A DNA stretch of 64,000 nt, from assembly GCF_000518865.1 (NCBI RefSeq), contig NZ_KI912515.1, positions 207,843 through 271,842 of the forward strand, read 5' to 3'. The translations under genes were made by a program, and so were the position numbers. The DNA is from Bacillus sp. J37. GTDB lineage: Bacteria > Bacillota > Bacilli > Bacillales > Bacillaceae. Positions 1 to 9,599 of the stretch are shown piece by piece. The number at the start of each line of letters is the position of its first letter. Position 1 is the stretch's first letter. The notes under the pieces are model-generated. The model made no database searches. It was given only the letters and a program-made list of their open reading frames with translations, and was not told the DNA's origin.

Positions 1-1
1 A

Positions 2-313
2 AAACTTGACGGGTGTTCGAACTTTAGAATTTACCGCAGCATTGTGTTGCCGATCATTTTACCAGCATTTGCAACATTAGGTATTATCGTTTTCACAGCT
101 GTATGGGGAGAATTTTTATGGCAATTTACGATTTTAAGAGATCCGGAAATGTATACTATTCAAGTGGCCTTGGCGACGTTAAGTAACACGTTCAACATTG
201 ACTTCGGTATGATTTTATCTGGAGTATTCTGGGCAACAGTACCATTATTAATAATTTTCCTACTGTTTAACAAGTTATTTATTTCTAGTATTACAGATGG
301 TGCGGTTAAATAA
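2..313 (+). CDS. Carbohydrate ABC transporter permease, C-terminal part
   Basis: The reading frame is already open at base 2 and ends at a TAA, so this is the last 103 codons of a gene that starts outside the window. The first residues (KLDGCSNFRIYRSIVLP) match the cytoplasmic EAA loop of MalG-type sugar permeases, which contacts the ATPase subunit. It is followed by two hydrophobic stretches that look like the last transmembrane helices. It is inferred to import a sugar for the downstream LacI/beta-glucosidase genes, most likely a beta-glucoside or cello-oligosaccharide. The substrate is a guess from context. Confidence 0.85.
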   Translation, partial: KLDGCSNFRIYRSIVLPIILPAFATLGIIVFTAVWGEFLWQFTILRDPEMYTIQVALATLSNTFNIDFGMILSGVFWATVPLLIIFLLFNKLFISSITDGAVK

Positions 314-435
314 AATTCTGATTTTTTACCTTCCTTTTTTGCCCATTATCAAATTGTAAATTGCTTTAAATAATAGTAATCTAAACAGTAAATAAGCAAT
401 CTATTACGAAGGTGAAAGGCAATTGAGGGACCGCT

Positions 436-1437
436 ATGAATTTAACGATTAAAGATATTGCGAAGATGGCTGGAGTATCTCCAGGAACTGTTTCAAAAAT
501 TATTAATAACTATGGTGGCATTAGTGAAAAAACGAAGAAAAAGGTGCTGGATATTATCCAGGAAACAGGGTATCAGCCTACTTTTTCTGCAAAAGCACTT
601 GCCACCAAGAAATCTAATTTAATTGGGTTAATTTATGCTGGTAAAGTAAATGTTGATTTTACACATCCTTACTTCAATGAAGTTGTCACTTCGTTTAAAA
701 AAGCAATTGGCATGTTAGGCTATGACATTATCATGTTCTCAAATGAACAATTCTATAAAGATAATGGGAGTTATTTGGCCAGATGTCGCCATTTCCATGT
801 AGATGGCTGTGTCATCATTGCTGGTGAAGAAATAGAAGATGCCATTTTTGAGCTTGTACGTGAAGATATACCTTGTATGGGAGTTGACCTTGAGCTTAGT
901 GGACCAAAAGCTAGCTTCGTGATGAGTGATAATGTGAATTTATCTAGAAAGGTGATTCAGCACTTTTATTTGCAAGGAATTAGAGACATTGGGTATATTG
1001 GTGGTCAAGAAGATTCTGCGATCACGATGTTTCGCGAAAAAGGTTTAAGAGAAACAATGGATCAGCTTGGTATGGAGATTCATCAAGAATGGTTTCAATA
1101 TGGCGATTTCCATGAAGAAAGTGGATACCAAGCAATGAAAAAAATATTAGAAAAAAAGCCTTATCCACGAGCTATTTTTGCCGCATCGGATATGATGGCT
1201 TTTGGTGCAATTGATGCGATTAGAGAAAAGGGACTAAGGGTCCCTGAAGATATATCTGTGATTGGCTGCGATGATATTGACGCATGCCGACATAGCAGTC
1301 CCAGATTATCAACAGTAAGACAGGATAAAAAACAGCTAGGGAAACTGGCTGCTTACATGCTAAATGATTTAATCAATGGAAAATCAGAGTTAAAGCCGGT
1401 TTTTATCGATTCTGATTTAATTGTAAGAGAGTCATAA
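436..1437 (+). CDS. LacI family transcriptional regulator
   Basis: A 333-residue protein of standard LacI/GalR length. The N-terminal helix-turn-helix is at about residues 3-25 ([20 protein letters not shown]), followed by a hinge and a periplasmic-binding-protein-like effector domain from about residue 60. The ATG follows GAGGG at a normal distance. It lies between an ABC sugar permease and a GH1 beta-glucosidase gene 40 bp downstream, so it is probably the local sugar-responsive repressor. A candidate operator, TTTTGGAAACCGrTTTC, occurs at 2840 and 4842. That it binds there is inference. The effector could be cellobiose or another beta-glucoside. Confidence 0.9.
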   Translation: MNLTIKDIAKMAGVSPGTVSKIINNYGGISEKTKKKVLDIIQETGYQPTFSAKALATKKSNLIGLIYAGKVNVDFTHPYFNEVVTSFKKAIGMLGYDIIMFSNEQFYKDNGSYLARCRHFHVDGCVIIAGEEIEDAIFELVREDIPCMGVDLELSGPKASFVMSDNVNLSRKVIQHFYLQGIRDIGYIGGQEDSAITMFREKGLRETMDQLGMEIHQEWFQYGDFHEESGYQAMKKILEKKPYPRAIFAASDMMAFGAIDAIREKGLRVPEDISVIGCDDIDACRHSSPRLSTVRQDKKQLGKLAAYMLNDLINGKSELKPVFIDSDLIVRES

Positions 1438-1477
1438 TGCTATCATAAGAATAGAATTTGGTGGAGGGACAACAACA

Positions 1478-2827
1478 ATGGCAATTATACAATTTCCAAA
1501 AGAAATGAGATGGGGAGCAGCTACAGCTGCATACCAAATCGAAGGAGCAGCTAATGAAGATGGAAGAGGTCCTTCCATTTGGGATACTTTTGCCAAGACT
1601 CCTGGTAAAGTACTAAATGGCGATAACGGAGATGTAGCGTGTGACAGCTATCACCGCTATGAAGAGGATATTGCATTAATGAAAGAACTCGGCATTGATA
1701 TTTATCGTTTTTCCGTATCATGGCCACGTATTTTTCCAAATGGAACTGGAGAAATAAATGAAAAAGGTCTTCAGTTCTATCGTGATTTTGTAGACGCACT
1801 CATAGCAAACGGAATCGAGCCAATGTGTACGCTATATCACTGGGATCTGCCACAGGCTCTTCAAGATAAGGGTGGCTGGGATAGTCGTGATACAGTGGAT
1901 GCATTTGCTGATTATGCTGAGCTTATGTTTAAAGAGTTTAACGGAAAAATTAAAAAGTGGATAACAATTAATGAACCATGGTGTGTATCATTTCTATCAA
2001 ACTATATCGGCGCTCATGCACCAGGGTACCAAAATTTACAATTAGCTACAACGATTTCACATCACTTATTACTTGCACATGGTAAAGCAGTATCCCGCTT
2101 TAGAGACGGAGGCTACGAGGGGGAAATTGGTTATGCCCCAAATACAGAATGGAATGAACCGTTTAGCAGCAAACAAGAAGACATTGATGCGTGTAACAGA
2201 GCGACAGGTTGGTTTGTTGAGTGGTTCTTTGATCCGGTATTCAAAGGTAGCTATCCACAATTTATGGTGGAATGGTTTGAGAAAAAAGGTGTAACAGTTC
2301 CAATTCAAGAAGGCGATATGGATATAATAAACCAAAAAATCGATTTTGTTGGAATCAACTACTACACAGGCAGTGTTACTAGATACAAAGAAAATGATGG
2401 TTTACTAGACGCTGAAAGAGTTGATATCGGTTATGAAAAAACAGACTTCGATTGGAATATCTACCCTGAGGGCTTCTATAAGGTTCTAACAAAAATCAAT
2501 GATCAATACGGTTCAGTGCCAATTTACATCACTGAAAACGGTGCCTGCTACAATGATGGAGTAGAAAATGGCCGAGTAAAGGACCAAAGACGTATTGACT
2601 ACTTAAAACAACATTTAACATCATTAAAAAGAGCGATGGATAGTGGTGTAAATATTAAAGGGTATTTAACTTGGTCGTTACTTGATAACTTTGAATGGGC
2701 AGAAGGCTATGATAAACGCTTTGGAATTATTCATGTTGATTTCAATACATTAGAAAGAACAAAGAAAGATAGCTACTATTGGTATAAACAAACAATTAAA
2801 AATGGTTGGTTTGATATGTTTTACTAA
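1478..2827 (+). CDS. GH1 beta-glucosidase
   Basis: A 449-residue cytoplasmic enzyme of glycoside hydrolase family 1. The retaining pair is visible: acid/base Glu166 in TINEP and nucleophile Glu353 in ITENG. Other family hallmarks are the N-terminal WGAATAAYQIEGA, HWDLPQAL around residue 121 and the NFEWAEGY segment near the C-terminus. There is no signal peptide, so it acts on imported oligosaccharides and releases glucose. GGTGGAGGG precedes the ATG. It is probably co-transcribed with the LacI gene 40 bp upstream and is followed by a terminator. Whether it prefers beta-glucosides or 6-phospho-beta-glucosides cannot be settled here; the nearby ABC permease favours unphosphorylated substrates. 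Confidence 0.93.
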   Translation: MAIIQFPKEMRWGAATAAYQIEGAANEDGRGPSIWDTFAKTPGKVLNGDNGDVACDSYHRYEEDIALMKELGIDIYRFSVSWPRIFPNGTGEINEKGLQFYRDFVDALIANGIEPMCTLYHWDLPQALQDKGGWDSRDTVDAFADYAELMFKEFNGKIKKWITINEPWCVSFLSNYIGAHAPGYQNLQLATTISHHLLLAHGKAVSRFRDGGYEGEIGYAPNTEWNEPFSSKQEDIDACNRATGWFVEWFFDPVFKGSYPQFMVEWFEKKGVTVPIQEGDMDIINQKIDFVGINYYTGSVTRYKENDGLLDAERVDIGYEKTDFDWNIYPEGFYKVLTKINDQYGSVPIYITENGACYNDGVENGRVKDQRRIDYLKQHLTSLKRAMDSGVNIKGYLTWSLLDNFEWAEGYDKRFGIIHVDFNTLERTKKDSYYWYKQTIKNGWFDMFY

Positions 2828-2835
2828 ATTTGTCA

Positions 2836-2876
2836 CCCCTTTTGGAAACCGGTTTCGATTCTGAAAGGGGATTTTT
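2836..2876 (+). terminator. Terminator after the GH1 gene with operator-like loop
   Basis: CCCCTTT and AAAGGGG arms enclose a loop and are followed by ATTTTT, just after the beta-glucosidase stop codon. The loop holds the palindrome GAAACCGGTTTC, annotated separately, so one stretch may serve both as a terminator and as a protein-binding site. Confidence 0.65.
2840..2856. promoter_or_regulatory. LacI-type operator-like palindrome (copy 1)
   Basis: TTTTGGAAACCGGTTTC contains the perfect 12-bp palindrome GAAACCGGTTTC centred on CG, the geometry of LacI-family operators. The same 17 bp with one change occurs at 4842, before the endoglucanase. This copy is about 90 bp before the chemoreceptor gene. 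It differs from the cre consensus in its flanks. Assignment to the regulator at 436 is inferred from proximity. Confidence 0.5.
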
Positions 2877-2944
2877 ATCATCAATAGGAAAAGTAAAAAT
2901 AAATAATTAGACTATATAATATGGCAGTGGGATGGGGGATCTAT

Positions 2945-4720
2945 ATGCGGAAGCTCTTACATAAATACGTTAAGAAGCAGAGAAATAATAGTAATCACCG
3001 AAATGTTGTTACATTACCTTTAAAGCTAACTGTTGGAAGGAAGATTTTTTCTGTATTTGCTATTATTTTTATTTTAATTGCCGTTCTTAGTGTTTCTACT
3101 CTTAATGGATTAAACACGATGAATAAGAAATCAAGTGAAGTAGAGGATGTGTGGCTTCCATCGGTAGAGAGGCTAGGGGAAATGAGGTATCTCGTTGAAC
3201 AGGTTGCAGCATTTCAACTGTTTTATGCTAGTGCCGAAACAATCGGAGAATTGAACCAATTTGATGGACGCTTTGATACGATTTTTAGTAGATTAGATGA
3301 GTTGTTCGAACAGTTTGAGAAAACAATCTCAACTGAAGAAGAAGAAACCATTTATAGCGGATTTCAGGAAGAGTGGGATAAATATCTTGTAGTTCACGAG
3401 GAAGTTCTTGCCCTATCCAGAGCCAATCAAGACGATGAAGCTAGTCAAATTATTAAACAATCCCGACAACAGATTGAAACCGTTGAAGGTTATCTAACAC
3501 AGCTAGTCGAGTTAAATCAAGCAAAGGCAAAGGAAGCTGCGGAAGAAAGACATCATGTAACAACAACTGTATTATCCACTATAGTTATATTAATTGTGGT
3601 TGCTTTAGTCATTTCAATCATTATGGGGCTCCTTCTATCAAGAGGTATATCTCGACCATTGTCAGCGATGTCGAGGAGTGTGAAGCAGGTAGCGCAAGGA
3701 AACTTAATGATAGAGCCAATTTCTGTTAAAAATAGGGATGAGATTGGTAAACTAGCAACGGATTTTAACACCATGACAGACAATCTAAAGCAATTAATTG
3801 TAGAAGTGATGAAAAACTCTGAGCAAGTGGCAACAACGTCGGAAGATCTCTCAGTCAGTGCGGAACAAACACAAACAGGAAATGCTTCTATTTCTACTGC
3901 TATTAAAGAGGTGGCAGGCGGTGCAGAAAACCAAGTAACGCGTGCTTCAGAGGCAAATAGCGTGATACAAGAGATTTCAAAAGGAATGACACAAGCGGCA
4001 CGTTCGATACAATCTGTTTCAGACCTAACATTAGCAACAAATGAGAAAGCAACAACTGGTCAAGGAATAGTTTCACAAACAGTTATTCAAATGAATGAGG
4101 TGCAACATAAAGTTCAACACACTTCTTCTTTCATGAATTCATTAGGCAACAAATCAAGCCAAATCGGCCAGATCCTTTCTTTAATAACAAATGTAGCTGA
4201 TCAAACCAATTTATTAGCTCTAAATGCAGCTATTGAAGCAGCAAGAGCTGGCGAACATGGGAAAGGATTTGCAGTTGTAGCCGATGAGGTCAGAAAGCTT
4301 GCGGAGCAATCAGGTCAAGCTGCTGAGGAAATTAAAAAAGTAATCTATGAAATGCAAACAGAAGTTGATCATGCACTAAAGTCAATGACAGATGGAATCA
4401 ATGCTGTTAATGAAGGAATTATAATGGTCAATAAAACGGGGAATTCCTTTGAGAATATTGTTGAAATGGTAGCTGATGTTGCATCACAATCACAGGAAGT
4501 ATCAGCTATTGTGGAGCAAGTAAATGCCAGCACGCAAAGTATGGTTAGTTTAATCGAGGAAATCGCAAACATATCTGTTTTTTCAGCAGGAAATACAGAA
4601 GAAGTGGCTGCATCAGTTGAAGAACAAAATGCGATTATGACAAAAGTTACTTTGTCATCAGAAGAATTAAGTCAAAAGGCATTAGCACTTCAGGAGCTGG
4701 TAAAGAGATTTAGAGTTTAG
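2945..4720 (+). CDS. Methyl-accepting chemotaxis protein
   Basis: A transmembrane chemoreceptor of about 591 residues. A short basic cytoplasmic N-terminus precedes TM1 (about 34-52), an extracytoplasmic four-helix-type sensor region of about 150 residues, TM2 (about 207-230), a HAMP linker and a long signalling domain. The invariant hairpin tip ([31 protein letters not shown]) contacts CheA/CheW. The start at 2945 has GGGGGA 6 bp upstream, whereas the ATG at 2921 has no ribosome binding site. Placed between a beta-glucosidase and an endoglucanase gene, it probably senses plant-polysaccharide breakdown products. The ligand itself is not shown by the sequence. Confidence 0.9.
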   Translation: MRKLLHKYVKKQRNNSNHRNVVTLPLKLTVGRKIFSVFAIIFILIAVLSVSTLNGLNTMNKKSSEVEDVWLPSVERLGEMRYLVEQVAAFQLFYASAETIGELNQFDGRFDTIFSRLDELFEQFEKTISTEEEETIYSGFQEEWDKYLVVHEEVLALSRANQDDEASQIIKQSRQQIETVEGYLTQLVELNQAKAKEAAEERHHVTTTVLSTIVILIVVALVISIIMGLLLSRGISRPLSAMSRSVKQVAQGNLMIEPISVKNRDEIGKLATDFNTMTDNLKQLIVEVMKNSEQVATTSEDLSVSAEQTQTGNASISTAIKEVAGGAENQVTRASEANSVIQEISKGMTQAARSIQSVSDLTLATNEKATTGQGIVSQTVIQMNEVQHKVQHTSSFMNSLGNKSSQIGQILSLITNVADQTNLLALNAAIEAARAGEHGKGFAVVADEVRKLAEQSGQAAEEIKKVIYEMQTEVDHALKSMTDGINAVNEGIIMVNKTGNSFENIVEMVADVASQSQEVSAIVEQVNASTQSMVSLIEEIANISVFSAGNTEEVAASVEEQNAIMTKVTLSSEELSQKALALQELVKRFRV

Positions 4721-4776
4721 AATACTTAAACGATAGTGCTTTCTATTAAAAAGAGTCTATAGTATACTGGATTTTG

Positions 4777-4791
4777 TGATAGCGTTTACAA
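4777..4791. promoter_or_regulatory. cre site (CcpA) before the endoglucanase
   Basis: The reverse complement, TTGTAAACGCTATCA, matches the CcpA consensus WTGNAANCGNWNNCW at every position. It lies 101-115 bp before the endoglucanase start and just downstream of a possible -10 (TATACT, 4763-4768), a position suited to carbon-catabolite repression. Confidence 0.75.
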
Positions 4792-4841
4792 AGGGGTATT
4801 TTAACCGTGGGGGAAAAAAGGTTTCTGAATCTTGTTTTTTA

Positions 4842-4858
4842 TTTTGGAAACCGATTTC
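4842..4858. promoter_or_regulatory. LacI-type operator-like sequence (copy 2)
   Basis: TTTTGGAAACCGATTTC is identical to the 2840-2856 site except for one base. It lies in the leader of the endoglucanase gene, between the cre site and the ribosome binding site, where a bound repressor would block elongation. Confidence 0.5.
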
Positions 4859-4891
4859 TATAAAATTCACATCAAACAAGGGGGATTTATT

Positions 4892-7477
4892 TTGAAACAC
4901 AGAATGGCGAAAAGGGTTATGGCACTAATAATGGTTCTTGGATTATTAACATCATTATTACCGAATTTTGCTTCAGCAGCAGAAGCCGATTACAGCAGCT
5001 TGCTTGTTGGACCAGGGAAAAGACCGTCTCAAGCGGGGGCATTAAGCCTAAAGGTTGTAAATGGACAAAAAACACTTGTTGATAAAAATGGTCAACCGAT
5101 TCAACTCCGTGGCATGAGCACTCATGGTTTACAATGGTTTCCAGGGATTTTAAATGAAAATGCGTTTTCAGCTCTTTCAAATGACTGGGGTTCAAATCTT
5201 ATTCGTCTTGCGATGTATGTAGGTGAAGGCGGATATGCTTCAGATCCAAAAGTGATGAAGCAACGTGTCATTGATGGGATTGAATTAGCAAAGGCAAATG
5301 ATATGTATGTGATTGTCGACTGGCATGTACATGCTCCGGGAGATCCAAATGCTGATGTTTATAAAGGGGCATTGAATTTCTTTAAAGAAATTTCAAGTCT
5401 TTATCCTAACGATCCACATATTATCTATGAATTAGCTAACGAGCCAAGCAGCAATAGTAATGATGGACCGGGATTAACAAATGATGCAGAAGGCTGGGCA
5501 AAGGTAAAATCATATGCTGAACCAATTATTAAAATGCTGCGTGATAATGGAAATCAAAACATTGTCATTGTTGGGAGCCCGAACTGGAGCCAGCGTGCAG
5601 ATTTAGCTGCTGATAACCCAATTGACGATCCTAATACAATGTACACGGTTCACTTCTACTCGGGGTCACATCCAGCTGCATCAGATAGCTCAAATCGTGA
5701 AAATGTAATGAGTAATGCAAGATATGCGCTAGAAAAAGGACAAGCTGTTTTTGCAACAGAGTGGGGAACAAGTGAAGCAAATGGAAACAATGGTCCGTAT
5801 TTAGAGGAAGCCGACCAATGGATCAACTTCTTAAATGAAAACAATATTAGCTGGGCTAACTGGTCCTTAACAAATAAAAATGAAACATCTGCAGCCTTTA
5901 CTCCATTTCAATTAGGGAAAACAGAGGCAACTGATTTAGATCCAGGTGCGGATCAGGTTTGGGCACCTAAAGAATTAAGCTTATCAGGTGAATATGTTCG
6001 TGCTCGTATCAAAGGGGTTTCATATGAGCCAATCGATCGTACAAAATATGTTAAAGTTCTATTTGATTTTAATGATTCCACACAAGGCTTTGGCGTAAAT
6101 GGAGACAGTCCCGTAAAGGATGTGACGTTAAAGAATGTGGATGGAACTCTGCAAATTTCAGGACTAAGTGCAAGTGGTGATGTTACTGCAGACAACTATT
6201 GGGCAAATGTACGTCTGTCTGCAGATAACTAGGGAGAATCAGTTGATGTTTTAGGTGCCGAGGAGTTATCAATGGATGTGATTGTTGATGAACCAACAAC
6301 TGTATCTGTGGCAGCCATTCCACAAGGACCTTCAGCAGGATGGGCTAATCCGACGCGTGCCATTCAAGTCAAGGCAGAGGATTTTGAACCATTTGGAAAT
6401 AAATACAAAGCAGTATTAACAATTTCAAAAGAAGATGCACCATCACTAGCAACGATTGCAGAAAGCCCTGATAATAACAAATTAGAAAATATGATCTTAT
6501 TTGTTGGAGCAGAAAATACAGATGTTATCTCTTTGGATAATATAACAGTAACAGGAAAAGAAGTTGAGATTGAAGTGATCAATGATCCAGAAGGAGCAGC
6601 AACACTTCCATCTACTTTTGAAGATGACACTCGTCAAGGCTGGAAATGGAGTGGCGATTCAGGAGTAAAAACGGCATTAACGATTGAAGAAGCAAATGGT
6701 TCAAAAGCATTATCATGGGAATTTGGTTATCCTGAAGTAAAACCAGCTGACAACTGGGCATCAGCTCCACGTCTAGACTTCTGGTCAGAAGATGTAAAAC
6801 GCGGTGACAATGAGTATGTTGCATTTGATTTATATCTTGATCCTACACGTGCATCAGAAGGTGGAATGTCAATTCATTTAGTTTTCCAACCAGAATCACT
6901 AGGTTTCTGGCAACAATCCTCAGAAACTTTTAATATTGATTTAACAGCTTTAGATTCAGTAGAAAAAACAGCAGATGGCCTTTATCATTACGAGGCAAAA
7001 ATCGACGTTACAAATCTTGAAAACGTGAAGTCAGATACAGCATTACGTAACATGCTCCTAATTTTTGCAGATGATGACAGTGACTTTGCAGGAAGAATGT
7101 TCGTTGATAATGTAAGATTTGATAAAGCTTCTGGATCTGAAACAGATGAAGATGATGGAGAAACACCGACTAAGCCAGGAACAGATGAAGATGATGGAGA
7201 AACACCAACCAAGCCAGACACAGGTAAAGATGATGGAGAAACACCAGCTAAACCAGGCATAGATGATGACAATACACCAGCTGATCCTGTAGGTGGTAAC
7301 GATGGTAGCGAAGATCTTAAACCAAAGCCGGTAAAAAATAGCGATAAAGCAGGTGAAAAGCTACCAAATACAGCAACGAATTCGTTTAATACACTATTAT
7401 TTGGAGGAATCGTTTTACTTTTGGGTGCCGGAACTTACTTTTATGTAAGAAGAAAATATAACCTGGAACAAGAGTAA
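4892..7477 (+). pseudogene. Secreted GH5 endoglucanase with CBM17/28-type modules and LPNTA anchor, split by an in-frame TAG
   Basis: Translation from TTG 4892 (AAGGGGGA 6-13 bp upstream) gives a signal peptide (cleavage near ASA-AEA, about residue 29) and a GH5 catalytic domain with acid/base Glu184 (LANEP) and nucleophile Glu290 (ATEWG). A CBM17/28-like module then starts near residue 388 and is cut by TAG at codon 447 (6230-6232). The same frame stays open from 6233 to 7477, completing that module, adding a second one, a D/E/P/T-rich linker with repeats (GETPTKPGT), LPNTA, a hydrophobic helix and a basic tail, as in sortase substrates. Related Bacillus alkaline cellulases have SADNWGE at this point, so TGG to TAG explains the break. 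The truncated product would still be a secreted catalytic domain without anchor or full binding modules. GAGGAG 7 bp before ATG 6272 could allow re-initiation, but that fragment would lack a signal peptide. Confidence 0.88.
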
Positions 7478-7483
7478 TAGTAA

Positions 7484-7526
7484 AAAAGCTTGTAGAGAAT
7501 GTAACTCTCTACAAGCTTTATTTGTT
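7484..7526 (+). terminator. Terminator after the endoglucanase
   Basis: A 13-bp stem, AAGCTTGTAGAGA pairing with TCTCTACAAGCTT, around a short loop and followed by TATTTGTT, immediately after the gene. Confidence 0.75.
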
Positions 7527-7570
7527 GCTTAGGAACCTATAAATTTCTTTGAACTTTGGATAAGTATGCG

Positions 7571-7636
7571 ACATCCAGCTCCGAAGCACAGGACGTGCAA
7601 GTGCAGTCATGGCGATTGACGTCGCGCTTTTGATCA
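7571..7636 (+). repeat. Solo copy of a 65-bp module (insert of the 22.1-kb palindrome)
   Basis: ATCCAGCTCC followed by GAAGCACAGGACGTG, AAGTGCAGT and GACGTCGCGC recurs almost unchanged inside the repeat at 22124-22303. Here it stands without the rest of that palindrome. The surrounding interval 7527-7764 otherwise holds only the ribosome binding region of the next gene. Confidence 0.6.
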
Positions 7637-7764
7637 TCTGGAAAAAAGAGATCTCAAAACTATTTGCTCCGAAAGAATAGAGTAGAAACATTTGTTCCTT
7701 TTATGAATATATCCCCTCATTGCACAATATGATGAACTATCATCTGTGAAATGAGGGGATATGA

Positions 7765-8157
7765 TTGTCGAATGAAACGGTCATCACAAGAGAGATGCTT
7801 GCTCATTTTCTTGAACTTCAGCATAAGAAAAAAGAAGTGGAAACAGAAATTGATGAATTGAAGAGAGCTTTTAATGAATATTTTGATTTGTCTGTGGGTA
7901 AAAACGCCAAAGGAGAAATGGTCCTGCGGGAATACAAGTTGCAAAGACAAATAAGAAATTCAGTGAAATTTAAACAACAGCAAACCGTTAAAAAACTTGA
8001 AGAGTTAAATTTGCTCGATCTTATTGAAAAAAAGCCGGATGAAGAGAAAATAAGATCAGCCATCCAACTAGGATTGCTGCATGAAGAAGATTTAGAAGGT
8101 TGTAAAACAGTAAATACATCCCAAGCTATTTATGTAAAATACTTATCATCCAAGTAA
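7765..8157 (+). CDS. Hypothetical protein with coiled-coil N-terminal half
   Basis: A 130-residue protein that I do not recognise. TTG 7765 follows GAGGGGA; the ATG at 7761 is out of frame and hits a stop after four codons. Residues 14-45 (LELQHKKKEVETEIDELKRAF) have heptad spacing typical of a coiled coil. The remainder is charged with no signal peptide, membrane helix or cysteine cluster, so it is predicted soluble. It stands alone between repeat DNA and a bidirectional terminator, at the junction of the sugar island and the conserved spo0F region. Confidence 0.7.
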   Translation: MSNETVITREMLAHFLELQHKKKEVETEIDELKRAFNEYFDLSVGKNAKGEMVLREYKLQRQIRNSVKFKQQQTVKKLEELNLLDLIEKKPDEEKIRSAIQLGLLHEEDLEGCKTVNTSQAIYVKYLSSK

Positions 8158-8178
8158 ATACAAGGAGTAAATGAGAAT

Positions 8179-8212
8179 AACCCTGTCCTAGATTTAGAAC
8201 AGGGTTTTCTTA
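8179..8212. terminator. Bidirectional terminator
   Basis: AACCCTGT and ACAGGGTT arms with a 12-nt loop and T-rich flanks on both sides, between two convergent genes (7765 forward and 8214 reverse). Confidence 0.75.
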
Positions 8213-8213
8213 T

Positions 8214-8753
8214 TTATTCCTCGGTATATTCACTTAAAATCTCATTAATTGTAAACTTAAGAGAATAATACACATATAAAGCTGTCATCAGTGCCGGATA
8301 GCCGTATCTTTGACCATCATCACCAGGAATTAAAGGTTGACGTAATTTCGTATCAATATGAAAATCTGTTACAGCCTCTAAGCCTGCGGCTTCTCCTTTT
8401 ACAATACCAGATACTCCAACAGTTGGAATTCCCATCTCAGTTAACTGTTTTGCTAGTGAAATGCTTTCAGAATCTGTTGAAAGGTATGAAAAGAGGAGGA
8501 CTCGATCTGCTTGAGACAGTTCTTTTAAATGGCCATTTTCATCAATAAGCGCCTCAGTTCGAAGTAGTGGCTCACTGCTGTCCTTTGCTTCTGACACTAT
8601 TGCTTGTAACTCATTGTGTCCATAAATATATAATGTTCCTTCCCCCATCAACGCCTGTGCCAATAGCCTAGCACTATCCTCTATAGAAAATTCCTCTTGG
8701 TCTAAGATCCGGTTGAAATGTCCTGTTAATTGTGTTGTAAATATTTTCATCAT
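8214..8753 (-). CDS. ywjG: DUF2529 family protein (YwjG-like)
   Basis: About 179 residues, matching the conserved DUF2529/YwjG family found beside spo0F in Bacillus. The function is not established. The fold looks like a small alpha/beta domain with glycine loops (EGTLYIYGHNE near the N-terminus, GIPTVGVSG in the middle), reminiscent of SIS-type sugar-isomerase folds; that resemblance is inference. AAAGGAG lies about 10 bp before the ATG at 8753. The upstream in-frame TTG would sit too close to it. The gene is divergent from spo0F, as in B. subtilis. Confidence 0.8.
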   Translation of the reverse strand: MMKIFTTQLTGHFNRILDQEEFSIEDSARLLAQALMGEGTLYIYGHNELQAIVSEAKDSSEPLLRTEALIDENGHLKELSQADRVLLFSYLSTDSESISLAKQLTEMGIPTVGVSGIVKGEAAGLEAVTDFHIDTKLRQPLIPGDDGQRYGYPALMTALYVYYSLKFTINEILSEYTEE

Positions 8754-8892
8754 AAGAGACAAACTCCTTTCTCTAGTATCGTATATTATATCGATAAAAA
8801 GATAGAGAAGAAAGTCAGGCGTTATCGAAATATAGTTTTTATCGTAACTTAAATACGGGTAAAAAGTGTATAATATGACAAAACGGTCAGAA

Positions 8893-8948
8893 ATTGTCGA
8901 TAAAAGAATAGGAAATCATGAAGGGAAATAAATGTTTGAGACGAATTC
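8893..8948 (+). promoter_or_regulatory. spo0F sigma-H-type promoter with Spo0A-box-like site
   Basis: AAGGGAAAT (8921-8929) and ACGAATTC (8941-8948), separated by 11 bp, match the sigma-H consensus (RNAGGAWWW, RNGAATWW) with one mismatch in each element. TTGTCGAT upstream (8895-8902) is one base from the 0A box TGTCGAA. A separate TATAAT at 8869-8874 could be a vegetative promoter. This double arrangement matches what is known for B. subtilis spo0F. Confidence 0.55.
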
Positions 8949-9077
8949 ATTATGTAGATTAGCGCAGGTGGGTGAGTAATTGACCCTTCGTTATGATTGA
9001 TGAAGTGATACATGAGCGGAAAGTTTTCCTTTTTAATAAGGATAGATTGACTATAAAATATAAGAGGTGTATACAGG

Positions 9078-9452
9078 ATGCTAAAAGAAAAAATATTAAT
9101 CGTTGATGATCAGTATGGAATTCGTATTTTATTAAATGAGGTTTTTCAGAAAGAAGGGTATCAAACATTTCAAGCTGCCAATGGGTTTCAAGCGCTGGAG
9201 ATCGTAGAAAACCACTCTCCGGATTTAGTGTTGCTTGATATGAAAATACCTGGAATGGACGGTATTGAAATTCTAAAAAGAATGAAGGTTGTGGATCAGG
9301 ATATCCGTGTCATTATCATGACGGCTTATGGTGAGCTTGATATGATTCAGGAAGCAAAGGATTTGGGAGCTCTTACGCATTTTGCCAAGCCGTTTGATAT
9401 CGATGAGATCCGAGATGCGGTAAGGAAATACTTACCACTTAAAGCCAACTAA
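9078..9452 (+). CDS. spo0F: Sporulation phosphorelay response regulator Spo0F
   Basis: A 124-residue single-domain receiver with no output domain, the hallmark of Spo0F. Acidic pocket Asp10-Asp11 (IVDDQYG), phosphoacceptor Asp54 ([11 protein letters not shown]), Thr82 (MTAYGE) and Lys104 (FAKPF) are all in place. It takes phosphate from sporulation sensor kinases and passes it to Spo0B and then Spo0A. AGAGGTG lies 8 bp before the ATG. It is preceded by a sigma-H-like promoter and flanked by ywjG and fbaA as in B. subtilis. Confidence 0.97.
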   Translation: MLKEKILIVDDQYGIRILLNEVFQKEGYQTFQAANGFQALEIVENHSPDLVLLDMKIPGMDGIEILKRMKVVDQDIRVIIMTAYGELDMIQEAKDLGALTHFAKPFDIDEIRDAVRKYLPLKAN

Positions 9453-9552
9453 TAGGAGAAAACACCCGGGAAATCCTTATAGATAAAAGGTTTATTGTAA
9501 ATGAAAAGGGTCTGCTATTGTCAAACCCTGTAACATTATATTACCCAAATAT

Positions 9553-9592
9553 ATGTCGAATTGTTGCCGTTTTGTGAAGATATTGGTATGCT
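9553..9592 (+). promoter_or_regulatory. fbaA promoter with overlapping 0A box
   Basis: TTGCCG (9564-9569), 17 bp, then TATGCT (9587-9592) preceded by TGG, an extended -10. A perfect 0A core TGTCGAA lies at 9554-9560, just upstream of the -35. The inferred start near 9599 leaves a leader of about 270 nt before fbaA. Confidence 0.5.
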
Positions 9593-9599
9593 ATAAGAT

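Noticed and set aside
6230-6232. TAG as a programmed recoding codon (for example pyrrolysine)
   Set aside because: No recoding machinery is in view, RF1 is present, and Bacillaceae are not known to use it; a Trp-to-stop change is simpler.
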